Positions 35,274-43,326 of a stretch of 64,000 nt of DNA are shown here, one piece after another. The stretch is taken from contig NZ_CP132336.1 of assembly GCF_030758315.1 (NCBI RefSeq), forward strand, positions 1,984,001 through 2,048,000. Direction: 5' to 3'. The translations under genes and the position numbers were made by a program. Origin of the DNA: Pararhizobium sp. IMCC3301 (GTDB lineage: Bacteria; Pseudomonadota; Alphaproteobacteria; Rhizobiales; GCA-2746425). How positions within the stretch are numbered: the stretch's first letter is position 1; every line of letters starts with the position of its first letter. The notes under the pieces are model-generated. The model had not been told where the DNA came from, searched no databases, and saw only the letters and a list, made by a program, of their open reading frames with translations.

Positions 35274-35855
35274 TCAGAATTTCAGCAACTTGTCACGCAC
35301 ATTCTGAAGATGGCTTTGAAGCTGTGTGTCGGTCACGTTGTTCATGTCATACCTGGCAAGATACAGCACCGGCGCACCCGGCTTGATCATGGCTCGCAGC
35401 ATGCGTGTGGCCAGTTTGCGGGGCGGATCGCCCAGTATCAGCGCCCGATACCACGGCGCTCCGTAGCTCACCACACAGGCCAGCTTCTTGATATGGGTGA
35501 GACCCGGCGTCACTTTGCCATCGCACATGTCAAACGACACCCCCGGCAGGAACACCCGGTCCAGAAAGCCTTTCAGGATGGCCGGGGGGCCGAAATTCCA
35601 GATCGGATGAACCATGACAATGGCATCGGTGTTCAAAACCCTGTCCACATAGGACGCGACGGGTTGCCGGTTTACATCGGTGTCATGATAGCTCAACCGC
35701 TCCTGCCGTGACAGCACCGCATCGAAGCCTTCCGCATAGAGATCGCAATCATCCACCTCATGACCGGCCTGCCCCAGCGTTTGCACCACCATATTGTGCA
35801 TGGCTGCGGTAAAACTGGTTTCCACCGGATGGGCGTACAGCACCAGAACCCGCAT
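35274..35855 (-). CDS. NAD(P)H-dependent oxidoreductase, flavodoxin-like fold (KefF/MdaB-type)
   Basis: A 193-residue FMN/FAD-binding reductase of the quinone reductase family. Features: LVLYAHPVETSFTAAMHN at the N-terminus, MVHPIWNFGPPAILKGFLDRVF near residue 78, and VVSYGAPWYRA near residue 130. I use the ATG at 35855, which overlaps the stop of the FAD oxidase gene; a GTG three bases earlier is an alternative. It is the last gene of the operon with the NMT1-type importer, deaminase and oxidase. Reduction of a quinone or of an oxidised product of that oxidase is the likely task. Confidence 0.9.
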   Translation of the reverse strand: MRVLVLYAHPVETSFTAAMHNMVVQTLGQAGHEVDDCDLYAEGFDAVLSRQERLSYHDTDVNRQPVASYVDRVLNTDAIVMVHPIWNFGPPAILKGFLDRVFLPGVSFDMCDGKVTPGLTHIKKLACVVSYGAPWYRALILGDPPRKLATRMLRAMIKPGAPVLYLARYDMNNVTDTQLQSHLQNVRDKLLKF

Positions 35856-37276
35856 CACGCTTTTCGCTCCAGGCCGGGAAACAGATAGGTCTGCCCGGAA
35901 AAGTCGAATTCAGGATGATCCCAGGCCACCATCTTGCCAGGGTTGAGAAGCCCCTTCGGATCGGCCTCGCGCTTGAAATCCAGTTGCACCGCGTCGGTCT
36001 GCTTCATGCCGCCTTCTTCCAGTGTGTAGCGGTGCGGATTGAAGATCGGGCAGCCCTCTTCCTCATGGATGCGGATAATCTCCTCAAGCCGATCTTCTGT
36101 CGTGAAGTTCACAATCGGCAGTCCGAAACACGTCACATGGCCATCAAAGCGGACATATTCCAGATGGCCTGTAACCTCGCCCGGGAACAGTTTTGACACC
36201 GCTTCCACACGCTCGATCTGATGCGGAAACGGATACAGTACCTGAAGATAGGTGATCTCCGGGTCAACCCGCAGGCCGCGCAGGGTGGTGTGGTTCCAGG
36301 CCAGTTCATAGGCCGGTGGCAGACCCTTCTTTTCCTCAGCCGAGGCCGTATCCGAGCGGTACAGAATGGCGCCATTGCCGCGCGCCACAAAGGTAGAAAA
36401 TGCATCCATTGCGAAAGGCGCGACCATGCAGATGCATACGGACTGGCCGTCCTCAATGAATTTGCTGTGGCGCCGGAAATAGCGTTGCGGAACAGGGGCC
36501 TGCACAGGTGCGATATTCTTCTTCAAAATGCCGTCCTGCAGGCCAAGCTCATTGCCGAAGCGCACAGCATCCATCCATCCGGAGAACCCCTCGGCGTCCC
36601 CCGGCTCAAACCCGACCAGCACATCAACCCAGTCATAGGCCGGCCCCAGCGGCATCTCGACTTCGGTGATGATGCCATTGGTGCCATAGGCATGGCTGAC
36701 CTTCTGCAGATCCTCGCCGCCCAGTTCCAGAATGCGCGGCTCGGCCTCCATGGTTACCACCCGCAGGCGGATGACATTGCCCAGATCACGCAGGCCACCG
36801 AAATTGATCGAGCCGACACCTCCCGAGCCGCCGGCAATAAAGCCGCCGATTGAAGCAGTGGAGTAGGTTGACGGATACATCCGCACCTCTTGCCCGCTCT
36901 GCCGCGCCTTGCGGTCGATCTCGGCGATCACAGCGCCTGGCTCGGCAATGAAACGTCCGGTGGAAATCTCCCGTATTTTGTTGAACCGCGACAGGTCCAG
37001 CAAGACGCCCCCGGACAAAGGCATCGCCTGGCCATAATTGCCGGTGCCGGTGCCGCGCGGCGTCACCGGCACATCATGGGCAAAGCAGGTTTTCAGAACA
37101 TGAATGACTTCCGCTTCGTTGACCGGCGCGGCAATCAGATCGGCCGTGACCTCTTGCAGCTGGCGTTTCAGCACCGGCGAATACCAGAAAAAATCGCGGC
37201 TTTTCTGTCTGACGATCGCAGCATTGTCTTCGCACCTGACCGGAGCCAGTTCAGCTTTCAGCCTGGCAAAATCCAT
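35855..37276 (-). CDS. FAD-binding oxidoreductase (PCMH/VAO type, GlcD/DLD-like)
   Basis: A 473-residue flavoprotein with an N-terminal FAD_binding_4 domain. The PP-loop and FAD region read VTPRGTGTGNYGQAMPL near residue 75 and IGGFIAGGSGGVGSINFG near residue 143. The C-terminal substrate cap follows (about 210-460), ending DPKGLLNPGKMVAW, the family norm. It lies 28 bases after the amidohydrolase gene and overlaps the reductase gene. Relatives oxidise hydroxy acids, and others act on alkaloid-like or heterocyclic compounds. Here it may oxidise the deaminated product. Confidence 0.88.
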   Translation of the reverse strand: MDFARLKAELAPVRCEDNAAIVRQKSRDFFWYSPVLKRQLQEVTADLIAAPVNEAEVIHVLKTCFAHDVPVTPRGTGTGNYGQAMPLSGGVLLDLSRFNKIREISTGRFIAEPGAVIAEIDRKARQSGQEVRMYPSTYSTASIGGFIAGGSGGVGSINFGGLRDLGNVIRLRVVTMEAEPRILELGGEDLQKVSHAYGTNGIITEVEMPLGPAYDWVDVLVGFEPGDAEGFSGWMDAVRFGNELGLQDGILKKNIAPVQAPVPQRYFRRHSKFIEDGQSVCICMVAPFAMDAFSTFVARGNGAILYRSDTASAEEKKGLPPAYELAWNHTTLRGLRVDPEITYLQVLYPFPHQIERVEAVSKLFPGEVTGHLEYVRFDGHVTCFGLPIVNFTTEDRLEEIIRIHEEEGCPIFNPHRYTLEEGGMKQTDAVQLDFKREADPKGLLNPGKMVAWDHPEFDFSGQTYLFPGLERKA

Positions 37277-37303
37277 ACCTCAACACTCCTGTTCGAGCCA
37301 GTT

Positions 37304-38650
37304 TCAAGAAAGCAAACCGTCAAGCTCGCGGTAGTCCGGTAGCACCCGCTCAATTGCGGCACCGCTGCGCAGAACCACCCGGTCGGTTTGCGGGCGCGAC
37401 AGCAATTCATTGAAGCTGCGCGCCCTGACCAGCACCATGTCCGCCGCACCGCCGATGCTAAATCCGCCTTCCAGTCGCATTGCCGCCGCCGGAGTTTCGG
37501 TGATGGTTTTGATCCACTCGCCAACCGGATGATCCAGATGCGCGATGCGGGTTGCTTCGCGATAGACTTCAAGAGCATCCAGATCGCCATAAGCATAAAA
37601 CGGATCGCGCGTATTGTCCGACGACACTGCGACGGGAATGCCCCTTGCTTTCATTTCATGCAGCAGGGTGACGCCGCGAAAGCGCGGCGTCCGTGGAGCC
37701 GCACCGGCTTGCCCGCGATCCTGCAGATACAGATTGCACAGCGGCAGACTGACCACTGTAATGTTGGCCCTGGCCACCAGATCGAGGGTTCGGTCGACCT
37801 CGTCCGGTGTCTGGCGCGACAGTGAGCAGCAATGGCCGCAGGTGATCTTGCCTTCATAACCCAGCGCAATGGCCCGCTCGGCAATGATGGCGAGTGATCG
37901 TGCAGCCGGGTCCAGGGTTTCATCGACATGAAAGTCGATGTCGATGCCCGCATCAATCGCCTCGCGGATCATCTTGTCGAGCGTTGCTTCCAGCTCGGGC
38001 ACCATGTAGGTAACTGCCCCGGCGATGCCGCCGCTGGCCAGAACCAGGTTCAGCAGATCGCGGCGCACCGCATCATCTGCCAGCCCGTCAATGCCAACCA
38101 GTGAAACCGCCTGCAGCGCAATGCGTCCCTGCCATTGTGACCGCAGTTCGGCAAATATCGGCCAAGAAATTTGATGTTGCGGCGCTATGGAATCCAGATG
38201 CGTGCGGATGGACCGCGTGCCGTGCGCATAGGCGCAGCGCAATGAAAACTCCATCCGGGCGCGCACATCCTCAGCGCTCCAATGCGCCGTTCTGTCAGCG
38301 CTGACACCGTCAAGCGCACCGCCAAACGATCCGTCCGGGTTTGCTTGTCGCGGCCAGATGTGGCCCTTGTCCAGATGGGTGTGCAATTCGGTAAAAGCCG
38401 GCAGCACTATTGCGTCATCCAGATTGAGCAGCGCCACTTCCCCGTCAAATGCGCCCGGTGCGCCGATGGCTGCAAGCTGCCCTTCCTCGATCAGGAAATC
38501 CGCACAGACCAGATCATCATCCGGCGGAAATACTGCCTTCGGCAGTTGAGAACGTGACAGATGCGCAACAAGTGCTGCAGGGACGCGCCCGTGGGACAGG
38601 GCATAACGTTCAAATTTGGGAATTGTGATAAATCCAGGCAGGGATGCCAT
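37304..38650 (-). CDS. Amidohydrolase, cytosine deaminase family
   Basis: A 448-residue metal-dependent hydrolase. The HxH-type site is TELHTHLDKGH near residue 88, with IRTHLDSIA, a histidine in DFHVDETLDP near residue 245, GHCCSLS near residue 275 and the late SSDNTRDPFYAYGD near residue 335. This pattern is that of CodA-type cytosine/isoguanine deaminases. It follows the importer permease by four bases and precedes the FAD oxidase by 27. The natural substrate could be a pyrimidine, a hydroxymethyl-pyrimidine from thiamine breakdown, or another N-heterocycle. Confidence 0.9.
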   Translation of the reverse strand: MASLPGFITIPKFERYALSHGRVPAALVAHLSRSQLPKAVFPPDDDLVCADFLIEEGQLAAIGAPGAFDGEVALLNLDDAIVLPAFTELHTHLDKGHIWPRQANPDGSFGGALDGVSADRTAHWSAEDVRARMEFSLRCAYAHGTRSIRTHLDSIAPQHQISWPIFAELRSQWQGRIALQAVSLVGIDGLADDAVRRDLLNLVLASGGIAGAVTYMVPELEATLDKMIREAIDAGIDIDFHVDETLDPAARSLAIIAERAIALGYEGKITCGHCCSLSRQTPDEVDRTLDLVARANITVVSLPLCNLYLQDRGQAGAAPRTPRFRGVTLLHEMKARGIPVAVSSDNTRDPFYAYGDLDALEVYREATRIAHLDHPVGEWIKTITETPAAAMRLEGGFSIGGAADMVLVRARSFNELLSRPQTDRVVLRSGAAIERVLPDYRELDGLLS

Positions 38651-38654
38651 TGCT

Positions 38655-39521
38655 TCAGATCTCCCGTTTCAGGGCACTTTCGTGCCATTTGCGTAACATC
38701 AGATGCGATACCAGTGAGGTCGCAAAAAAGATCAGAATGCCGGTCAGCGAAATCAACAGCAGGGCGGCAAACAATCTGGGCGCATTGAGCCGGTATCCGG
38801 CTTCGATGATGCGCGAGGCAAGACCGGAACTCTGCCCCGAAGCACCGGCAACAAATTCTGCCACCACCGCTCCGATCAGCGCCAGTCCTCCTGCGATCTT
38901 CAGGCCGCCTAGAAAAAACGGCATTGCCGCCGGCAGTTGCAGATGCCACAGCGTCTGCCAGCGCGAGGCACCATACAGGCGGTACAGATCGCGCAGATTG
39001 TGATCGACAGAATTAAGACCCAGCGTAGTATTCGACAGGATCGGAAAAAATGCGACAATCCAGGCACAAAGCAGCAATTTTGTGGTCTGGTCATCGACAT
39101 AGATATTGATCAGCGGAAACACTGCGACAATGGGTGTAACCTGCAGAATGATGGCGAAGGGAAACAGTGACATTTCCACCTGTCGCGACACCGTAAACAA
39201 CACCGCAAGGCCGACGCCACCGGCAATCGCCAGCGCCAGACTGAGAAATGTAATCTTCAGCGTGTTGAGCAAAGAGAACGACAAAAGCCCCCAATCCGCA
39301 ATCAGCGTTTCCCACACCAGGCCCGGCCGCGGCAGAATATAGGATGGAATGTCATTCCACACGCAGAGCCGGTCCCACAACAGGATCGCAAGCGCGAAGA
39401 TGATCAGTGGCAGAACCCATTTCAGCACCCGGTCGCGGCGATGAGCCCGCGCCCGCGCCAGTTCGACCGGATCAATCAGTACGGCCTCGCTGCCGCTGAG
39501 TTGCAGGTCTGCCTGGCTCAT
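38655..39521 (-). CDS. ABC transporter permease, SsuC/ThiX/TauC type
   Basis: Membrane subunit of 288 residues with about six helices. The ATG at 39521 overlaps the ATPase stop (ATGA) and has GGAG eight bases upstream; an extension to 39584 is rejected. The loop HNLRDLYRLYGASRWQTLWH near residue 180 corresponds to the ATPase-contact motif of the NitT/TauT class. Substrates of this class include taurine, alkanesulfonates, nitrate and hydroxymethylpyrimidine. The neighbouring cytosine-deaminase-type enzyme favours a nitrogenous base. Confidence 0.92.
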   Translation of the reverse strand: MSQADLQLSGSEAVLIDPVELARARAHRRDRVLKWVLPLIIFALAILLWDRLCVWNDIPSYILPRPGLVWETLIADWGLLSFSLLNTLKITFLSLALAIAGGVGLAVLFTVSRQVEMSLFPFAIILQVTPIVAVFPLINIYVDDQTTKLLLCAWIVAFFPILSNTTLGLNSVDHNLRDLYRLYGASRWQTLWHLQLPAAMPFFLGGLKIAGGLALIGAVVAEFVAGASGQSSGLASRIIEAGYRLNAPRLFAALLLISLTGILIFFATSLVSHLMLRKWHESALKREI

Positions 39522-40312
39522 GCCGCTGCTCCGGCGGGAAACGGATCCATTGCCTTGTGCAACGCCTTCGAAACTTCGCGGCAATACTGGCTGTAGACAT
39601 CACTGGTGCGAAACGCTTCATCCCGGGGATAGAGCGCATCAATCGCCATATCGTCAACCACCCGGCCCGGACGGGACGCCATGACCACGATCCGGTTGGA
39701 CAGATAAACCGATTCAAACACCGAATGTGTGACGAAAATCACAGTCCAGTTGAAGCGCTGCCACAGATCCAGAAGATCATTATTCAATTTGAAGCGGGTA
39801 ATTTCATCCAGAGCGGCAAAAGGTTCGTCCATCAACAGCAGCCTTGGTCGTGTCACCAGAGCGCGGGCAATCGACACCCGCATTTTCATCCCGCCGGACA
39901 GCTCGCGCGGATAGGAATTTGCAAACTGCTCAAGCCCGACCAGCGTCAGCGCCTCCATTACCGCCTCACGCGCATCGGCTTTGCTCTGGCCCTTCAGTTT
40001 AAGTGGCAGATAGACATTTCCAAACACATTGGCCCAGGGCATCAAAGTCGGCTCCTGAAAAACAAAGCTGACATCATGTGAGGCCTCTTCGGCCTGCGCA
40101 GTTGCGCTGCCGCCCCAGGACACAGTTCCTTTGGTTGCCGGTGCAAGTCCGGCGATAATCCGCAGTGCTGTGGACTTGCCGCAGCCGGAGGGGCCGAGCA
40201 GACTGACAAACTCGCCTGGCTGAACATCCAGTGCCATGTCGCGCAGCGCCACAGTTCCATTGGAAAACGACTTGGTAATGTTGTCGAGAGAAATCAGCGG
40301 TGATTGCGCCAC
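39518..40312 (-). CDS. ABC transporter ATP-binding protein, SsuB/ThiZ/TauB type
   Basis: ATPase of 264 residues, compact as in the nitrate/taurine class. Motifs: [14 protein letters not shown] near residue 37, VFQEPTLMPWAN, LSGGMKMRVS, LLLMDEPFAALDE and FVTHSVFESVYLS. It starts 68 bases after the binding-protein gene beyond a GC-rich hairpin and overlaps the permease by four bases. Cytoplasmic partner of the permease at 38655-39521. Confidence 0.93.
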   Translation of the reverse strand: MAQSPLISLDNITKSFSNGTVALRDMALDVQPGEFVSLLGPSGCGKSTALRIIAGLAPATKGTVSWGGSATAQAEEASHDVSFVFQEPTLMPWANVFGNVYLPLKLKGQSKADAREAVMEALTLVGLEQFANSYPRELSGGMKMRVSIARALVTRPRLLLMDEPFAALDEITRFKLNNDLLDLWQRFNWTVIFVTHSVFESVYLSNRIVVMASRPGRVVDDMAIDALYPRDEAFRTSDVYSQYCREVSKALHKAMDPFPAGAAA

Positions 40313-40334
40313 GGGAAACTGCCTTGAAAATGCT

Positions 40335-40367
40335 TCCGGCCGCCGCAGATCAGTTGCAGCGGCCGGA
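40335..40367 (-). repeat. Intercistronic GC-rich hairpin after the binding-protein gene
   Basis: TCCGGCCGC (40335-40343) pairs exactly with GCGGCCGGA (40359-40367) around a 15-base loop. It begins 13 bases after the SBP stop and ends 23 bases before the ATPase start on the same strand. Position and lack of a T-run match the hairpin at 23509-23534, suggesting transcript stabilisation or partial attenuation after the SBP gene. Confidence 0.75.
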
Positions 40368-40379
40368 TGTCAATCTGAG

Positions 40380-41405
40380 TTACAGGCCGGTCAGTTTTTT
40401 CTTCAACTCAAGGCCAACGCCCTTGTTGACGAAGTCGAGGGTGTAGATTTTGGAAATATCAAGACCTCCGGGCGCCACACCCGCTGCCACCATTTTGTCG
40501 TAAAAGCTTGTGTGCCGCGCATCGGTCATGGCACCGATGCCCAGGGTTTCGGAATCTCCACTATCGACAATTCCGAACTTTTTCAGTTGCTCAATCGAAA
40601 ACGCGATCTGTGCGTCAGTCATATCCGGATTGTCTGTCCGGATCAGCGCATTGGCAGCGGAATTATCGCCATACAGATAATTCACCCAGCCAAGAATTGA
40701 ACCGTCGACGAAACACTGCACCAGTTCCGGACTGGTATCAATTGTCGCCTGCATGGTTTCAATCGTGGTGGAATAGGTATCGAAACCGTAATCCGCCAGC
40801 AGGAACAGGTTGGGCTTGAAGCCGCCTTCCCGTTCAATGGCAAATGGCTCGGAGGTGATATAGCCTTGCTGCGCGGATTTCTTGTCAGCCAGAAACGGTG
40901 CAGGATTGAAGGTATAAGGCTGACGTTGTTCGGCGGTGAAGCCATATTCGCCCATCATCCATTTATAGAAGCTCTGGAAGCCGTTCTCTCCCAGAAACAG
41001 TTTCGCGCCCTTCAGGCTTTCCCAGGTATCAAACCCCTGGTCAGGATGGCTGATGATCACCTGCGGTTCCTTCTGGAACAGCGAAGCGACCACGACAATG
41101 GGGATATTCTGCTCAGCTGCCGAAAATGGCTGCAGCATATTGCCCCCCATTATGAACTCCATTTTGCCTGCCAGCATCAGCGCCCTGTTGTTGACCTGTG
41201 GGCCGCCGGACACGATCGAGACCTCAAGTCCGCAGGCTTCATAGGTCCCGTCGGCCACGGCTTGATAGAACCCGCCATGTTCCGCCTGGGCCAGCCAGTT
41301 GGTTCCGAAAGTCACCTTTTCGAGCGCGCTGGAAGGGGTTGTGAAAGCGGCACTCAAAGCGAGCGCCCCGAAAGCTGTGAGTGTTTTCATGTCGCCGGAT
41401 ACCAT
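40380..41405 (-). CDS. ABC transporter substrate-binding protein, NMT1/ThiY-like
   Basis: Periplasmic binding protein of about 341 residues. I prefer the ATG at 41405 because AAGGGA lies eight bases before it; the ATG at 41390 (MKTLTAFGALALSAAF) would give an equally good signal peptide but a poorer ribosome site. Cleavage is likely near SSA, and the mature protein reads LEKVTFGTNWLAQAEHGGFY, typical of NMT1/ThiY-type proteins. The family binds pyrimidine precursors, nitrate or sulfonates. No TPP riboswitch was recognised upstream. It leads the six-gene operon to 35274. Confidence 0.9.
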   Translation of the reverse strand: MVSGDMKTLTAFGALALSAAFTTPSSALEKVTFGTNWLAQAEHGGFYQAVADGTYEACGLEVSIVSGGPQVNNRALMLAGKMEFIMGGNMLQPFSAAEQNIPIVVVASLFQKEPQVIISHPDQGFDTWESLKGAKLFLGENGFQSFYKWMMGEYGFTAEQRQPYTFNPAPFLADKKSAQQGYITSEPFAIEREGGFKPNLFLLADYGFDTYSTTIETMQATIDTSPELVQCFVDGSILGWVNYLYGDNSAANALIRTDNPDMTDAQIAFSIEQLKKFGIVDSGDSETLGIGAMTDARHTSFYDKMVAAGVAPGGLDISKIYTLDFVNKGVGLELKKKLTGL

Positions 41406-41575
41406 CGCAGGATTCCCTTGATTGCAAAAATTTACAGCCAGCCTGAACTGGCCCGGCGACAGTTTGTGATGCACTGCACACAAAAAGCAAGCAGCTGGAG
41501 TAATTTAATCACTGGCAAAACTGACGGAATTCAGCACTTAATGACCGGACCCATAAACAACGGGACTCAGCGCGC

Positions 41576-41974
41576 ATGGTAAACCGGTTTGTGCATCATA
41601 CGCCCGGCACCATCCGGGCGCCTTTCGCCAATTACAGCCACGGTGTGGAACTGCCGCCCGGTGCCCGCATCATCGTCTGTTCAGGCCAGTTGGGGGTTAC
41701 TGCCGAGGATTCTGTTCCAGAAGGGTCCGAGGCACAGAGCGACCTGATCTTCAGCAATATTTCCGAAATCCTGGCAAGTGCGGACATGGAGCTGTCCGAC
41801 ATTGTCCGGATCAATGCCTATGTCAGCGACAGAGATCATCTGGCCGGATATATGTGCGCGCGGGACCGTTATGTCTGCGACCCGCCACCGGCCTCAACAC
41901 TGATGATCGTATCCGGTTTTGCGCGGCCGGAATTCGTCGTGGAAATTGAAGTACTGGCAGCCAGAGCCGGATAA
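41576..41974 (+). CDS. Rid family protein lacking the canonical catalytic arginine
   Basis: A 132-residue protein of the YjgF/YER057c/UK114 fold. The core DIVRINAYVSDRDHLAGYM and the C-terminal VVEIEVLAAR are typical. In true RidA imine deaminases an arginine follows the PA near residue 105; here the corresponding stretch is PPPASTLMIVSG, with serine in that place. That fits Rid subfamilies without known enamine/imine deaminase activity. It stands divergent from the nucleobase-type operon and may serve that pathway, as Rid paralogs often sit with pyrimidine catabolism genes. Confidence 0.85.
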   Translation: MVNRFVHHTPGTIRAPFANYSHGVELPPGARIIVCSGQLGVTAEDSVPEGSEAQSDLIFSNISEILASADMELSDIVRINAYVSDRDHLAGYMCARDRYVCDPPPASTLMIVSGFARPEFVVEIEVLAARAG

Positions 41975-42039
41975 AACCGACTTCCCTCAGTTGACAAGCA
42001 GCAACACGGACCAGACTCTGATCCTCCGATCCGTGCGGA

Positions 42040-42339
42040 TCAGTCCGTCGCCAGCATCTCGGCACGCGCAGTGCGTTCGGCGTGCAGAAACGCCACGCGG
42101 ATCTGCGTATTGGCCAGAGCAATGCCGTTCTTCGAAAAATCGGTTGCAACCTTATTGATCATCGGATCAAATCCCGGTGTCATCTGATCGGTATGCATGA
42201 CGTCCCGGACATAGTGCTGCAGCTCATCATCCCGCAAGCCCAGCTGGCGTCCTGCCCACAAGCCGAGAATGTAGTCGCGCCTCGCATTGATGCAGCCATC
42301 AGTTGAAATTTCTACCTCTTGAGGTTCAATGTTTTGCAT
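42040..42339 (-). CDS. DUF1476 protein (ATP synthase zeta inhibitor-like)
   Basis: A small helical protein of about 99 residues from the ATG at 42339 (MQNIEPQEVEI); a TTG at 42387 would add 16 residues. The segments YILGLWAGRQLGL near residue 22 and VATDFSKNGIALANTQIRVAF near residue 66 match the DUF1476 family, whose Paracoccus member inhibits F1-ATPase. Compared with what I recall of canonical zeta subunits, the N-terminal inhibitory segment (rich in Phe/Glu/Lys) looks diverged, so this may be a paralog. An inverted repeat (CTGATCC/GGATCAG, 42018-42043) overlaps its stop. Confidence 0.8.
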   Translation of the reverse strand: MQNIEPQEVEISTDGCINARRDYILGLWAGRQLGLRDDELQHYVRDVMHTDQMTPGFDPMINKVATDFSKNGIALANTQIRVAFLHAERTARAEMLATD

Positions 42340-42504
42340 GGTTAACAAGGTCTCTTCTGTGTCATCTAAATCGAAAAATCCGGCCAATAATCGCGGCCAA
42401 ATTCAAGTTCTATTTACGCCGCAGCATTTGGTCTTGAAATGTGTTGGAAATGCGATGATTTACAAGACAATCAGTAAACTTTTATATTTTCGCGGTATAT
42501 AGTC

Positions 42505-43266
42505 ATGAAGCCCCTCGTTTTAGTTACAGCCGACGTCATTTCAACAGCCGGATACAATTGGCACGCCGCCATCGACACCTATCTCAAGGCGCTGTTCAAT
42601 GTCGCCGATGTGCAACCGGTCATTCTGCCGGATCTTGCCGCAGACGGCGATTATGAGACCCTGCTGGCGCGGGTGGATGGCGTCTTGCTGACGGGCTCGA
42701 AAAGCAATGTCTTCCCGCAGCTTTATGGCGCAACGCCAACCGCCCAACACGAACCCTATGATCATGATCGCGATGCCACGACCCTGCCGCTCATTCGCCA
42801 GACCATAGAAAGCGGCACGCCGCTTCTGGCGATTTGCCGGGGACTTCAGGAACTCAATGTTGCGCTCGGTGGAACCCTGGATACGGAAATCCAGGAGCAG
42901 CACGGCCGCATCGATCATCGCGCGCCCGATCTGCCGGACCAGGACAAGCGCTACAGGATTGCCCAGAGCGTAAAGCCGGTGCCGGGCGGATTACTCGCGC
43001 GTATTGTGGGCAATGATACGATCACCATCAATTCCCTGCATCGCCAGGCCATCGCTCGCCTCGCCGATGGGTTGCGTATCGAAGCCACCGCTGATGACGG
43101 CATCATCGAAGCCGTCTCGGTCAAGGATGCAAAAGCATTTGCGCTGGGCGTGCAGTGGCACCCGGAATACTGGGCGGCAAGTGATGCGGTATCGCGCAGC
43201 ATTTTCGAGTATTTCGGCAATGTCATGCGCGGCACCGTGTCCGACACAATCAAGGCTGCGGAATAA
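42505..43266 (+). CDS. Gamma-glutamyl-gamma-aminobutyrate hydrolase family protein (peptidase C26)
   Basis: Class I glutamine amidotransferase-like hydrolase of 253 residues. The nucleophile elbow is LLAICRGLQELNVALGG near residue 112, and the His-Glu pair is VQWHPEYWA near residue 220. The sequence DGVLLTGSKSNVFPQLYG near residue 60 is typical of PuuD-type enzymes, which release GABA from gamma-glutamyl-GABA in putrescine breakdown. No other puu genes are nearby, so substrate is uncertain. An AT-rich region precedes it; it appears to be a single gene. Confidence 0.9.
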   Translation: MKPLVLVTADVISTAGYNWHAAIDTYLKALFNVADVQPVILPDLAADGDYETLLARVDGVLLTGSKSNVFPQLYGATPTAQHEPYDHDRDATTLPLIRQTIESGTPLLAICRGLQELNVALGGTLDTEIQEQHGRIDHRAPDLPDQDKRYRIAQSVKPVPGGLLARIVGNDTITINSLHRQAIARLADGLRIEATADDGIIEAVSVKDAKAFALGVQWHPEYWAASDAVSRSIFEYFGNVMRGTVSDTIKAAE

Positions 43267-43326
43267 AGCCCGGACCGGACCTTTCCAAAGCACATTGAGA
43301 TCGTAGCAATCGAATAGGAAACCGAT

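Noticed and set aside
41406-41575. Possible TPP riboswitch before the ThiY-like gene
   Set aside because: The conserved CTGAGA and ACC-rich THI box elements were not found in this stretch.
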